Positions 52,041 through 63,464 of a stretch of 64,000 nucleotides of DNA are shown here, piece by piece (position 1 is the first letter of the stretch; each line of letters starts with the position of its first letter). Under the pieces are notes generated by a model. The model searched no databases and had not been told where the DNA came from. It saw only the letters and a program-made list of their open reading frames with translations. The stretch comes from Homalodisca vitripennis (taxonomy: Eukaryota; Arthropoda; Insecta; Hemiptera; Cicadellidae). The DNA is taken from assembly GCF_021130785.1 (NCBI RefSeq), contig NC_060211.1, forward strand, positions 128,252,001 through 128,316,000. Direction: 5' to 3'. Made by a program: the position numbers and the translations under genes.

Positions 52041-52610
52041 CCAATCAATTCAATTCAAATCTTTTATTACCGTAAACAAAATACATTATGTGGTAAAACT
52101 CAACCTTTCAACATAAAATTTTACAATCATGCCGTGTCACATTCATACTTACAAATTGTCCACTCATTCACTCCAGTCACTTGCCAATTTACACCATCTT
52201 CAACGCCAGGATCCGTTTTCAAAATGGGTGGTCTCCCAGTCACATGCCAAAAACTCACCGACATTATAAAATGCCATTGTCGCTAAAAAGCGTTTAAAAC
52301 GGGTTTTAACGCTTTAGTCGTTGGTGCATTTTTGTTAGCAGCTGGCAATCTGTTGATAAAATGGACACCTGCTTGCGAAGGCAAGTGCTCATAAACCACC
52401 GTTCTATGTTTTCCAGAACGGTAGTTATCTCTGCCTCTTGTCTCTTATGCATGCACGTCACGGCTCCTCATCAGGGTACATTTGGACATACAGAAGGAAA
52501 CTGTTTCCAGGATGTATAGACAGGGCAGAGTCAGAGTCAACAGTTGCAAGTTTTTGAAGGCTGGTCCGCACGACTTTCTGAAATTAATGTTTGCAGTGCG
52601 TTATTCCAAC
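52041..52610 (-). mobile_element. 5'-truncated non-LTR retrotransposon
   Basis: The minus strand encodes the C-terminus of an insect jockey-like reverse transcriptase. One frame reads NFRKSCGPAFKNLQLL, LTLPCLYILE, a TAA where such proteins usually have Tyr after VHA, TRGRDNYR, HRTVVYEHLPSQAGVHFINR and LPAANKNAPTTKALKPV. A +1 shift then gives AFYNVGEFLACDW to a stop near 52200. The R..SCRP.F..L, TLPSLYILE and TR....YR motifs and the F.N.LP..K ending are characteristic of the family. The 3' end has AATAAAAG followed by TTGAATTGAATTG (about 52043-52065), the usual simple-repeat tail of these elements. The internal stop and shift show it is inactive. It lies antisense to gene B. Confidence 0.88.
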
Positions 52611-52637
52611 AAAATAACATCATCACATGTGTTACTA

Positions 52638-52649
52638 TATCACGTGATA
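52638..52649. promoter_or_regulatory. E-box palindrome
   Basis: TATCACGTGATA is a perfect 12-bp palindrome centred on CACGTG, just after CACATGTG (52624-52631). The stretch resembles AACATTATTACCTGTGTTAC in the repeat near 37970, so it may be transposon sequence and not an enhancer. Confidence 0.3.
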
Positions 52650-52985
52650 CAATTTAGTTTGTTTACAAATGTTGTTTTTCTTTGATTTTCTCGTGGTTTA
52701 TGGTTACCCATTTAACCAATTTATACATCTTGTTTTAACGTAAAAATTGTGACCTTTCGAACCCAAAATAAAAAGAGTTCATCCTTGGCCTACGAGGACC
52801 TTATGTATCAATTTTCAAATATATAGAACTGCTCTATCAAGTGTATTGCACGGAGGGATTCAACGGTCGGGTCATTGATTACGTGGCAAAGTGACATTTT
52901 TTAATTATACACTCTAAACAAAATAATTGAAATCATTACAAAGTGAGAAATGATTCAAAGCTCATTCGTCTTTATTATGTCGCTA

Positions 52986-52994
52986 TCAAGGTCA
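52986..52994 (+). promoter_or_regulatory. FTZ-F1-type motif
   Basis: TCAAGGTCA, an exact YCAAGGYCR match in gene B intron 2. Motif match only. Confidence 0.35.
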
Positions 52995-55900
52995 ATTATA
53001 CATAGCTTAAAAGTCTAATAGACCCAACATTAATTATAGAATTTTATAGTTATTCTATATCTGTTGGTTTAAAAACAATTTAATTTAATCTTCTGACATG
53101 CACATTACCGTAGGAAAAGTTTTGAAAAAAAATGCAAACTACTTACTGGCGAAACAAAATAATGCTCTTTTCAGTTTGTATTAGTTTATATAATTTAGTT
53201 ATCAGTAGGCCTATCTTAATTTTTCACAACTTAATGGACAAATTTTATCTCCATCCCAGTTTTCCCTTAAAAAAGTGATAAAAAGGTAACATGAAAAATA
53301 ACTAACATTACACGTGGTGTGGATAAAATTTTCTATAAACACTATGACTTTCGAGCTGTTTATTTATTATTGTTTTCTACAATTCAGATTCGCTTGATTA
53401 GACCTACTTGACAATTAACTATAATCCTTTGTACTCGATAAACGGTGTGGTTACTGTAGTTCAACTTAAGTCTTACATTACGATCGGGTCTGAAGTTGTT
53501 GGATTAAAACCATGCGAGATTAACTGTAATACATCAAACTATGATTCAAATGAAAAAATATGCATTAAATATAAATGTAGTGTATTCTTATTACCATGAG
53601 GAATAAATAAAGCGACAAAAATCCGAACTAGTATATTATATTCACAAAAAATCTATATATTGTAGTTATTACCTGGAAACTTCAACGACTGGTTTTACAG
53701 AAGTTGTAAAAGTTCAAATATGTGAAAACTGAATACAACAAGCCGAAATAGAATAGGTACCTACCTTGTTTTTAAAATTGTAAATTAATTCGTCCATTAG
53801 ACTATTCAAACCCTTAAATAATTATTACGATACGTTTACATGTATTTTTATTATATTGTTTAAGCTATACTCGCTATAAACTCCAGTCAATCGTGGGCTA
53901 TGCCTTAAGAGCTGGTTGTGCTGGTACAAAAACTGATACAACATACAAAAATATATTGTTGTGGTTTAGCTGTAGTGGTGGAAAGATCATTATTAAACCT
54001 CATGCACTTTTATAATGTTATTTTCAATCGTAGAATTGTGCGTGATGTCAGTTTTATAGATATAACTAACAAACATGTCAACGCTCTTTTAGTTGGAATA
54101 TTGTTATTGCTAATTCAGAAAAAAATAAAATTGTTGTATTTATTATTTAAATGTGTAAAAGGTATACAGTCTAGAAACGAAATTGAAAAGCGTATCTTAA
54201 AAGTACAGTGACTAGTATTTATATTACCAAATTATTGCGTGTTAACAATACCAAGCAAATATATATCTATAATCTATTGCATAGCACGTAAGGTTTAGAG
54301 TTCAACCTCTAATAGAAAAAATTGTATGTGCAAAGTAAACATTATAAATAATACAAAACACGGAGAGGACACATGTATATTTTTTTACAGACAGTAGCCT
54401 AGTCAAAGTATATAATAGTGATATGGGGAGTTTAAGATTCACTATGAAAGGGAACAATAGTATTGTTTAAGATCATTAAGATAGTTGCTTAAATCATACT
54501 GCGTATAATTATACAGTCAAATATTGCATCTTGCGGATTTTCTAATTGGATGGCCTACTTAGGGGTGACCTTGTTACACACAAGGACAAATGCTATGTCC
54601 GAACAAGGGCTTAGCTCACTCTTAAGAGTTGATCCTCACTCCTCGATTTATTGCCTCTCAGACCAAATTTTTATAATTCGTTGTTTTACTTATTTCACTT
54701 TGCTCCGCTTCTGAATGTAGAAATTTTGAAAAAGTGTCTATATTGTTTTCACTAAACCCAAAAATTACACCTTTAAATCACCTTAAGGAACCTAATGGTC
54801 AGTCACAATCCGGTTTTATTGATAACTATCGTAAATCATACATTAAATGTTTTAAAATTATAAATATAGTAAGATTATATATTTATTATTGGAAAATGGA
54901 GAGAAATAACTACAAGTGTATACGAAAAGAAAGCACGAACAGTTAAATAAGTGTTTCTAAACTCTTTGATACTTTTAGTGCTATTAAGTTTTTAGTAATA
55001 CTTACTACTAATTAAGCCTAAATCATATAGACCCAAACTTTTTGAATTAGTACGAAAATTATAAATTTATTTTACAAAATAAATTTAGCTGTAGTGATTT
55101 TGGGAGTTAATTTGGGAATAAACTATATACACATTATATAACATATGGATGACATCTAAAACTCTCTCTTTGATTTAATATTTCACTGAATCTAAATAAA
55201 TAAAATATAAGTATTTTAATTACTTCTTTTTCATTTTGCACAATAATTAGGTCTGTTGAAATAATATCTATACTTTTTAAAGAACGTTAATGAGATTTGG
55301 ATTTAAAAAATGATATGTTTTTATTGCTTATTACTATTTGCCATTCCACACTCGAGTAAATTGATAAGTTTAGGAAGTGTTAAAACTTAAAAATGTTAAG
55401 CGAACACTTTAAAACGCTAAATGTATGAAGTATTGTATAGCAGGTTTTTACAATTCTTTTATGTTTATTGAACTTCTTGTGAAATCTTATTTAACAAACA
55501 TGTATATGGTTTTCTAAGTATACCCTTATCGTTATCTAGTTAATGGAAAAGTAAGGTTTATTTTTATATGAGTTATTGCATATTTTTATCATACGTCATA
55601 TTTCACGATTTTCTTCATTTCCTTGCATTGACCGAGCGCATTGTGCCCCTGACAGTGAGCTGGTATATAATAGTGACTTGATTTATTCCAAAGGGAAATC
55701 TTACCCTTTGTATTTAATACGAATTATTTACATTTGAAGTTTTCTCGATATTCGTAGGACTGGTATAACAATCGTACTCCAAGTATTAAAGAATTAAAAG
55801 AATATTTTTAAAGCTAATCTGAGTACATCCTGTCGTTATCCGGACGACTGTTTCCCATTTTAATTAAAAATATTTGTTCAAATGATTGGTTAGAAGTGTA

Positions 55901-56569
55901 ATGAGTTACAGAAAACTATGATATGAGGAAAAATTATTGCGTGATATTTTTAATGCATCGCTGTCCTCCCATTTTTACCCTCTCAAAAATTGGCCACAGC
56001 TGACGATCGATTTCTTTTTAGGAGAAATTGCAGTATCCCTTGTAGGAAACAGGATTATGTGGTCATACAGTACAATAGGATGTCATATAAATTTCGCCTT
56101 TACTTAAGTTTACAACATTCCAAAAATATTTAAATGATGTCATAGTATGCTACTTGTAAAGTTTTGAGAAGTATCTTCGTAACCAATGTATGATACTGCT
56201 CTTTGAGATAAAATATTATAGAGATATCGTTTCCAATGACGTTTATATAGTGATAATATTATCGGTTTGATATCCGTTAAACTTATATAAAACTATTTTA
56301 AACTTTTCTTCTCTTTCTTAACTTATGTTATTTAAATAAAAGCTCTATTTTCCAACACTATAAACTTAAGAACACATCACCTGAAAGTATACAGGGTTCT
56401 GCAGTTTAGTCAAACTTTTGTTACAACTGTATTATATAAGTGTACCGAATGTTTGAGCTATTGTTCAACGAATATTCTCAATTTTAAGTATCTTCAAATT
56501 CTCGCTTCGCTTTGTAAATCACCCGAGGACACCTTTATCGAGGCGCCAGCGTGCTCAGGGCGCGGAACG

Positions 56570-56683
56570 AGGTCAGAGGTCACTGATTGTCCTTTTAGTG
56601 ACTTGAGTGAGAGCGACTGTACTCTACATAACATTACAATTTCTCTCCTTAGTCACAATGGCCGGTTAATGCGGTGACCTTGG
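56570..56683. promoter_or_regulatory. DR1 element and FTZ-F1-type motif
   Basis: AGGTCAGAGGTCA (56570-56582) is a perfect direct repeat of AGGTCA with a 1-bp spacer, the classic RXR/USP- or HNF4-type element. About 90 bp further, TGACCTTGG (56675-56683) is a minus-strand CCAAGGTCA FTZ-F1-type site. Both lie in a GC-rich patch 0.7 kb before exon 3. Binding is inferred. Confidence 0.4.
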
Positions 56684-57049
56684 AGTTACACAATGTTGTG
56701 ACAGTGACTCGAGTTCTCAGTGGACTGTACGACTGGCACCTACGAATAACCGAGTGCTTTGTACGGGGACCTATCTACTTATAACGTAATTAGAGCATTA
56801 AAACAGCATGTTATTATGTCGTTATCTTGTTGATAAATCAGTGTTACAAGTTATAATTATTTCTTAGACTGTTGTGAGTATAAAGTAAATATTAAACATA
56901 CAAGTGCACGTGTTCAGTACCTTGAGAAAAGAACAAAGGTTCAACAAAGGAGGCGTGTCGATGTAGATGTGAGAACAGCTCAAGGACATTAGGATTAGTG
57001 GTTTTATAGAGATCCAGATTAGTTCTAACAGATCGCCGCCGCACGCACG

Positions 57050-57075
57050 GTGCGCGTGTGCGTGTGCGTGTGCGT
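57050..57075. repeat. Short GTGTGC simple repeat
   Basis: Alternating GTGCGT/GTGTGC runs follow a CpG-rich sequence, GCCGCCGCACGCACGGTGCG. This is a simple repeat. ORFs on both strands here are artefacts. Confidence 0.8.
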
Positions 57076-57394
57076 GCCAACAGTTGGAAAGCGCACTCAC
57101 GTAACTCATACATTATGCGTCTTGTGTAACTGGTCTGTGCTTTCCTTTACAATTAACGCCTTATTTTTTACTTCCTCAACCTCAGCTTGCAGGTCTAGTT
57201 CCTGTACTCCATATACTATACTGGGTAACCGGGTATGTAGAGTTCAGTGCAGAAGATTTATTCATCAACTCCTTATATGTAAAGAGAGTTAATCTTGGAA
57301 ATAGTTGCAGTTTGCATACAAATTGTTTATGAACCAAATTTTAACTCAATTTGATTACTTACATGTAATATTACAGTTAGTACTTTGTCCACAG

Positions 57395-58166
57395 GCATAA
57401 TGAGGACGGCTCTTACACTTACGGCTATGAGGGAGCGGACGGTGCCTTCAAGATCGAGACCAAGCTGCCTAACGGTGAGGTCATGGGCAAGTACGGCTAT
57501 GTGGACGACTCGGGCAAGGTGAGGGTGATCGAGTACGGCGCAAACAAGTACGGCTTCCAGCCAGCCGGAGAGGGCATCACCGTGGCGCCACCCACTCTGG
57601 TCGATGAGACCACCAAGAGGAATGGTGTTTCCGGACCTCTCGCCAGCAACGAGCCTTTGGAGTATGAGGACGGCAGTTACTACGAGGAGGCCCCGGTGAG
57701 AGCCGCTCCACCCCCAAGGCCTGCCCCTAGACCTGCCCCGAGGCCCGCACCCCGCCCAGCACCTCGTCCCGCTCCCCGCCCTGTCCAGCAACCCCAATAC
57801 TCCCAGGACGTCGCGAGCTTCCAGTCCTCCCAGAACTTCGGTCCCTCCAGACCGGCACCCTCCTCCTCCTTGGGCCCTGTTCCTCCTAGGGCCGCCGTGG
57901 CAGGAGCTGCTCCTGTCGGCCCTCCACCCTCGTTCTCGCAACCCGCCCCTCGCCCCGTGGCTAGGCCTCCACCCCAGCAGAGTTACTTCTCTCCCGCTCC
58001 CGTCTACGAATCCAGACCCGCTCCTCCTCAACTTCAACCCCAACAACAACAATCCAGGCCCTCCTACGGACGATCCGGTGGCATCCTGGACCAACTAGAA
58101 AAGGACTTCGCCCTCCCGTCCAACAGCGCACCCGCTCTCCATGACATCACCTTCAGTTCTTACTGA
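57395..58166 (+). CDS. RR cuticular protein B, exon 3
   Basis: The exon follows TCCACAG. Its first base completes the Arg codon, then comes HNEDGSYTYGYEGADGAF. The whole protein is 331 residues. The RR chitin-binding region spans about residues 79-143, with GKYGYVDDSGKVRVIEYGAN, KYGFQPAGEGI and VAPPTL. Next come an acidic patch (LEYEDGSYYEE), repeated PRPA units (about 182-204; DNA about 57716-57785), a long Pro/Gln/Ser-rich region and a distinct end, GGILDQLEKDFALP...LHDITFSSY. Such proteins are secreted and cross-link or space chitin. The RR core is nearly the same as in gene A, but the tails are unrelated, so the two probably do different mechanical jobs. The core resembles Cpr97Ea/97Eb-like proteins, from memory. 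A 255-codon minus-strand ORF here is a shadow of GC-rich coding DNA. Confidence 0.94.
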
Positions 58167-58281
58167 TAACAGCAGCACCTAGTGGTAGTGGAGTGACTTG
58201 GACTATATTTTGAAATTTAGCTGTGTAAGAAATATTTATTGAGGCGCGCTGCCCTGTAAGCTGACTGAAATGTGAGATAGA

Positions 58282-58287
58282 AATAAA
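58282..58287 (+). terminator. Gene B polyadenylation signal
   Basis: AATAAA lies 116 nt after the stop codon, the first canonical signal downstream, giving a 3' UTR of about 140 nt. Confidence 0.75.
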
Positions 58288-61200
58288 GCCACCTTTTGTA
58301 CATAGCAACTTGTACAAACACACCATGCTGGCTCGCAAGTGTTTCGGATCCTGGAATAGTTTCCTTGCATTTATGTTGTTTATATTACCTAATACTAGTT
58401 AGAGGTATCATTCAATACTGAACGAATAGTAATTGAAAGTCTTGCTTAGTAAGCGAAACAAGGATTAGATCAGTAATGTTTTGTTTCTTACAATTTGACA
58501 CAGTGCAGAGGAATTTAATTCTTTTGCTACCAAAGATTACAGCAGTACTATGTGGTGAGTTATATGGTACAACATTAGACATTGAGCCGCTCGGTAGTCA
58601 AAGGGTCAATGATGTTAGTTGGTATCATAGTACCATTAGGTATTATTGCAATTTTGGTTTTGAAACAATTTGAAAACACTTTTAAGATAGGTTACAGCTC
58701 GAAAACTATACAGCTGTTCTTGGAGTCTTCCTGGTTTGTACTTCCCTTGATAGGTGATTTTGGGAAATGTTATAATATATAGCCAAGCATTTATTTTGAC
58801 AAACAAAGCATCTCATGTAGAAAGGCTGCAATACTACACCTGGAACTCCTTGATGAGACAACTTAAAGTTGAAACGCTTGCCTAAATATTTTGAAAAATA
58901 TTCACTCGGCCATCACTCATAAAAATGCTTTAAAACAAACATCTGATATATATATATAACTACTACACTTTCACGGAAACCAAAATAATGAATATTTTTT
59001 TAAATTTATTAATATAATTTAAGTCCAATTTTCTACGGCTTGTGTTGACTTGTAGCCTAGGGTTGGAAAATATATGTTTTTGCTTGAAAATCCCTTATAT
59101 GCCTCATAAATCAGAACGTAGTGATTTTATTAGTTCATTCCAAAGGCAAGGAGGTTTTAATCAAATACTAATCCAAATTATAGTCTCTTACTTAACTAAT
59201 AAAATTGTAACTTTTTATCAATTTAGTCATATCAACAAGATAGGGGTTCTCATTTTAGTTTATCTATATTTAGTCTTAAATCAGCAAATATGATTGAATC
59301 ATTCAGAAATGTATAATTAGAGCAAACAAATTTTTTAGTTATAATTAAAAACAAACAAAATTTATATTTTTGTAAGTAATATGCATCTTTAAATACTGCT
59401 CAATATATTTGGCAAGAAAAAGATAAATTTACAAACACCCGTCTAAGGATGTTATGAGTTAATCTATACGAACATTGAGCCCGTGATATTTTGACAAGCG
59501 GCTAAAATTTAAGTTATTGCAGCCCATATCAATAAACACGTCTTTCATTTATTGACAATCTTCTCTTTTCTAAATATCAATCCTATTATACCTTATCACT
59601 TTACTAATAAGTGATTCCTTCTGTGAGCTAAAACCTAGAGCTAGACTGTGAGAGAACCTTCATAGTCTAACTAAGTAATTCACTACTTTTTAACTATGTA
59701 ACTGAGTACATCAAATTATTCTATTGTATTATTAAAAAGGCCAAATTATTATTTTTATTTAGACATCTAGCGCATAGTCCCACATGTTGTACTGAATTAG
59801 TTTTCTATTGAAGTATATTTTTAATTCTGCATTTGCATACTGTTGCCAGGCACTTTTAGATTTGCAACATTAACTATACAATAAATTTAAATTCGTATAA
59901 TCAACCTATTTCATTTTACATGTATTGCTTTCACAACTTACACCTCTTGTGCTCTCAACCACTCTTATGGAAGCCCAGTGGTTGTTACCTAAGTATCACC
60001 TAAGGTCTATATCACTTTTTAAAATTAAATATCCCCACAAAATAGAATAATACCAAATGAATGCACATATGCACTATTAAATTAAAAAAAACAACATGTT
60101 CAGCATACACCCTTTACTACAAACTTATGTAATATTTAAGAATTTTTGCGAAAAACCCTCAAAAAATGGAGCCTTCCTTATGTTTTATCCCATCTTCATG
60201 AAATATTAGTTGTCACCTTATGGAGTTTAAAGGGTACATGACTCTTGTTTGAACAAATCCCAATTTACCGTTACCTATAAAAAAATCCCAACATGTTAAT
60301 CAACCCCTTCTTTTTATTAACAAAAAAGGAGCCTTATGTGTCGCGGGTAGGTGATTACTCCTCTTGAACTTATCGCTTTTATAGTTCTTTTGTTCGCAGA
60401 TATACAAGGTCTGAAAAGGTAAGAACAGGTGAAGTGTAAGATCCAGACAATGTGGCTGATAGAATTTATTATTCACCCGAATTATTGGTAGCAAGAGCAT
60501 TGTAAATACTTACTATTTGTTCTGTTCTTTAATTTCCACTTCTTTAAGTAGTATGTCCATATGAAAATTTGGCTATTCACAGAGACTTTACAATTTAACT
60601 AAAATATAATTCTAAACACACAAGAAACCGATGACTATTGATTCAGCTGATGGTATTAGAGTAATTAAACTACTCTATTGAGGGAGTGTACAGGAAGAGA
60701 ATATTTATGTGTAAGGTACATTAACTTTACAATAGAGTGATGACTCAAAAATGTCATTAAACGCCTTTAAACACACTGACTGCGGCAGAAGCTTTATGAC
60801 GCAGAATTGACAACAAGCAGTCAAGGTGTTAACTTACTCGACCTGCCTATAGATTAGTGGGCAGTGGTGACTAAACACACTTAATAAGACCAGGTGTTCT
60901 ATATAGCTACTACTACGGTTATGTAAATTAAGATATGCCTTTTACTTACCCACTCTCCAGAAAAACAAGCCTTGTTCACTTTACGAAATAATTTGTTTAT
61001 ATAAGTAAAATGGTTTTAACCTTGAACCTTGTGCTTATACCCTTATTTCCAAACCAAATATAACAACAACTAAACAATCATTAAGCCTCTTGATACTCTG
61101 CGATTTTACGAGGGTATTAGAGTCGATAACGCCTGTACCAGACACGCGTTACTTAGAAAAACATGAAAAGTACAAAACATTGATTGAAAACACCTTAAAT

Positions 61201-62273
61201 GAGGTAATTTACTTTCTTCGTCGTATTATATAGGCTGCAAGCTAGTTTTTCCACTAAAACAAGGAACTGAGGAAATTGATAAGGTTTTCTGAGCGAATTC
61301 TGGACGAAGATGTTCAGGGTGGGTGGGGGGTGAGATCCAATGTTACAGTCGTTATCCCTAGTGAGGGTCCTGTAGTCGAGCTACCTCTTAAGAACGGGAG
61401 GCTAGCGCTGTTTCAGCCTCTACTATTCTAACCGGTCACGGAAGATTTTGCTCACAAATTTAGACTTGCTAAACCTTTTAACATTAATGGAGCCTCTAAC
61501 GATCATCTTTCTCAATAAATTACGCTTATCGCATGCTCATTTTGGGCACCAGTAGGTTTTTCAAGATGTTATGAAAACATAGATTTTGCACCTTCAAGTT
61601 TAAGTTCTAGAGGCAAATATAAATCAAAATCAGCATGTCTTTCTGGTTAAATTTGTAAGTTAAATCAAATGCAACAAAGTTAAATGTAAGATATATGTAA
61701 TATTTAAATTATTTCAGTTTAAGTTAAGAGGAAACACGGATTACTATTTGAAACTAGTCAGTTTGTGCCTAAACGATTTAACATTGATATTTAAAGGCAA
61801 CATCGGGTGACTTTCGTCAATTTTAAAAGCGACAAGTATACTTTTAACTATACATTTTACTATGAATTTATTGCAGTTTGAATGAAACAATTGAGTAAAC
61901 AATAAATATAAGTTTATAACTCAAACGCAGATATTTTCCGGTGTTAACACTGGCATTAGAATATATGGGACACTATTATTGATCAGGATATTACCATAGT
62001 TCCTTCCAACTATCATTGTTACATTGTAACACAATGGACCTTCTTTTAGATCCAAATTAATGTGTTCAACTGTTCATGATGTAAATTAAAAAGATTCTAA
62101 CACTGAACTAGACTCCTCAACCAAATCGTAATAAATAACCTCAGATCAACCTCAACAAGTGTGAAATGAATTCCTAGTCCTTTACTCATTCATATAAACC
62201 TATTTTGTATGGGGAAATAATATTATCATACATCAGGGGTAATGATGTGGATCATATGTAAGAATTTAACATT

Positions 62274-62712
62274 TTAGAAACTCCTGAACATAATATTTAT
62301 GAGTTTAGAATCTGCAATCTCTTTCACTCTGGGAAAATCCTCAGAGCGATAGAAGAAACAGACATAAACGTGAGCAGTAAAACGAAGCGGAAGTATTCCT
62401 TGGTGATAAGCAGAGGACAACAATAACTCCACACCGTGGTATTGTTGAGACCGGCGAGAGAGAGGTACCCACCTGTGGGATCTGAAGACAAAGAACGAGT
62501 GGGACCTGCACCGCAATACGCCCAGTGCCAGTGTGGTGTCGACACTTTGCCGATACTCCTGTTGTCTGGTCTTGGGTAACAGAGGCCTCATTGAATGCTA
62601 ATTTGGCACGGGCCGGCCGCGACCTGACCTGCCGTGCCGAGAGGACACTCCGGTTCCTTTGTAATCTGAAGAGCTCTTCCAACTTCCCAAATACACAATA
62701 AAACAAACACAT
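62274..62712 (-). other. GC-rich patch with overlapping ORFs
   Basis: Three minus-strand frames stay open for 73, 105 and 123 codons across the same GC-rich sequence, which includes GGGCCGGCCGCGACC at 62610-62624. Phrases such as FFYRSEDFPRVKEIADSKL look protein-like, but no family is recognised and there is no clear start context. It could be an exon of an unseen minus-strand gene, a transposon fragment or a CpG-rich regulatory patch. Confidence 0.2.
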
Positions 62713-63464
62713 TTTAGCTTCATATTGCCCTTATTGACGTTTGTAGCATTTAAACTGCATAATGTATTCCTAAATAAATTTAAATTGATTCCACCTTAAA
62801 CGAGAAAGATCGAAGCTATTCTTGTAAGCCATAAATATTCCATCGAACTCAACTCTTTAAATTAAAATCCTGCATCCTCTATTGACGTAAGGATAAATAA
62901 ATAGTTCTCACTTTCATATTAATGATTAGAGTAGAAACTGATGACACAACGAGTGTACTCAGTTTTATTCTCCTTATATAAAGAACAGCTTCCTGTAAAC
63001 TGTTCTTTACAACAGTTCGGAAAGTTCAAAGTTTGGTAACCTTTTGAAAACATAAATATAATAAACCAGTTCAATGAAGCAGCGAAGGATCCAACAGAAC
63101 ATAAAGAAGAGGTACTGCACATACGGACTGGCCGACGACGGATGGGCTGCTCTTTACCTTTTTCCTAAAATCAATAGGTTTATTCCTTGGACCAAGAAGA
63201 ACCTGTGTCTTAACTTTCAAGTTTCTAGACGCTAGGACTTTTCTAAGATGAGTCGCACGGATGGAAGGACAGGTAGACAATAAGATGGACAGCGATACGA
63301 TTTCAATACGACCCTGTTGGGTTTTCCATATGTAATACAGTTTAAATCTAATTGCTTATGTAATTTTACTCTAAACAATTTTGTGAGACTTATCACTGAC
63401 AAACAATCATTGGGATTCTTGGGGAAAGAAACATCGTCAAATTGATTTAAAAATAAATCATTGG

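Larger units (their letters stand above)
50904..57394 (+). other. Gene B intron 2 (phase 2)
   Basis: A 6.5-kb intron from GTAGCA to TCCACAG. It contains a dead LINE fragment (52041-52610), an E-box palindrome (52638-52649), FTZ-F1-type motifs (52986 and 56675), a DR1 half-site pair (56570-56582), GC-rich patches at 51720-51860 and 56530-56720, and a short GTGTGC repeat (57050-57075). Gene A has no intron at this site. Confidence 0.85.

Noticed and set aside
53918..54211. 97-codon + strand ORF
   Set aside because: Leu/Ile/Lys-rich translation of AT-rich DNA; no domain and no promoter context.
57327..58094. Minus-strand 255-codon ORF over gene B exon 3
   Set aside because: Antisense of a GC-rich proline-coding exon; low complexity and no recognisable domain.
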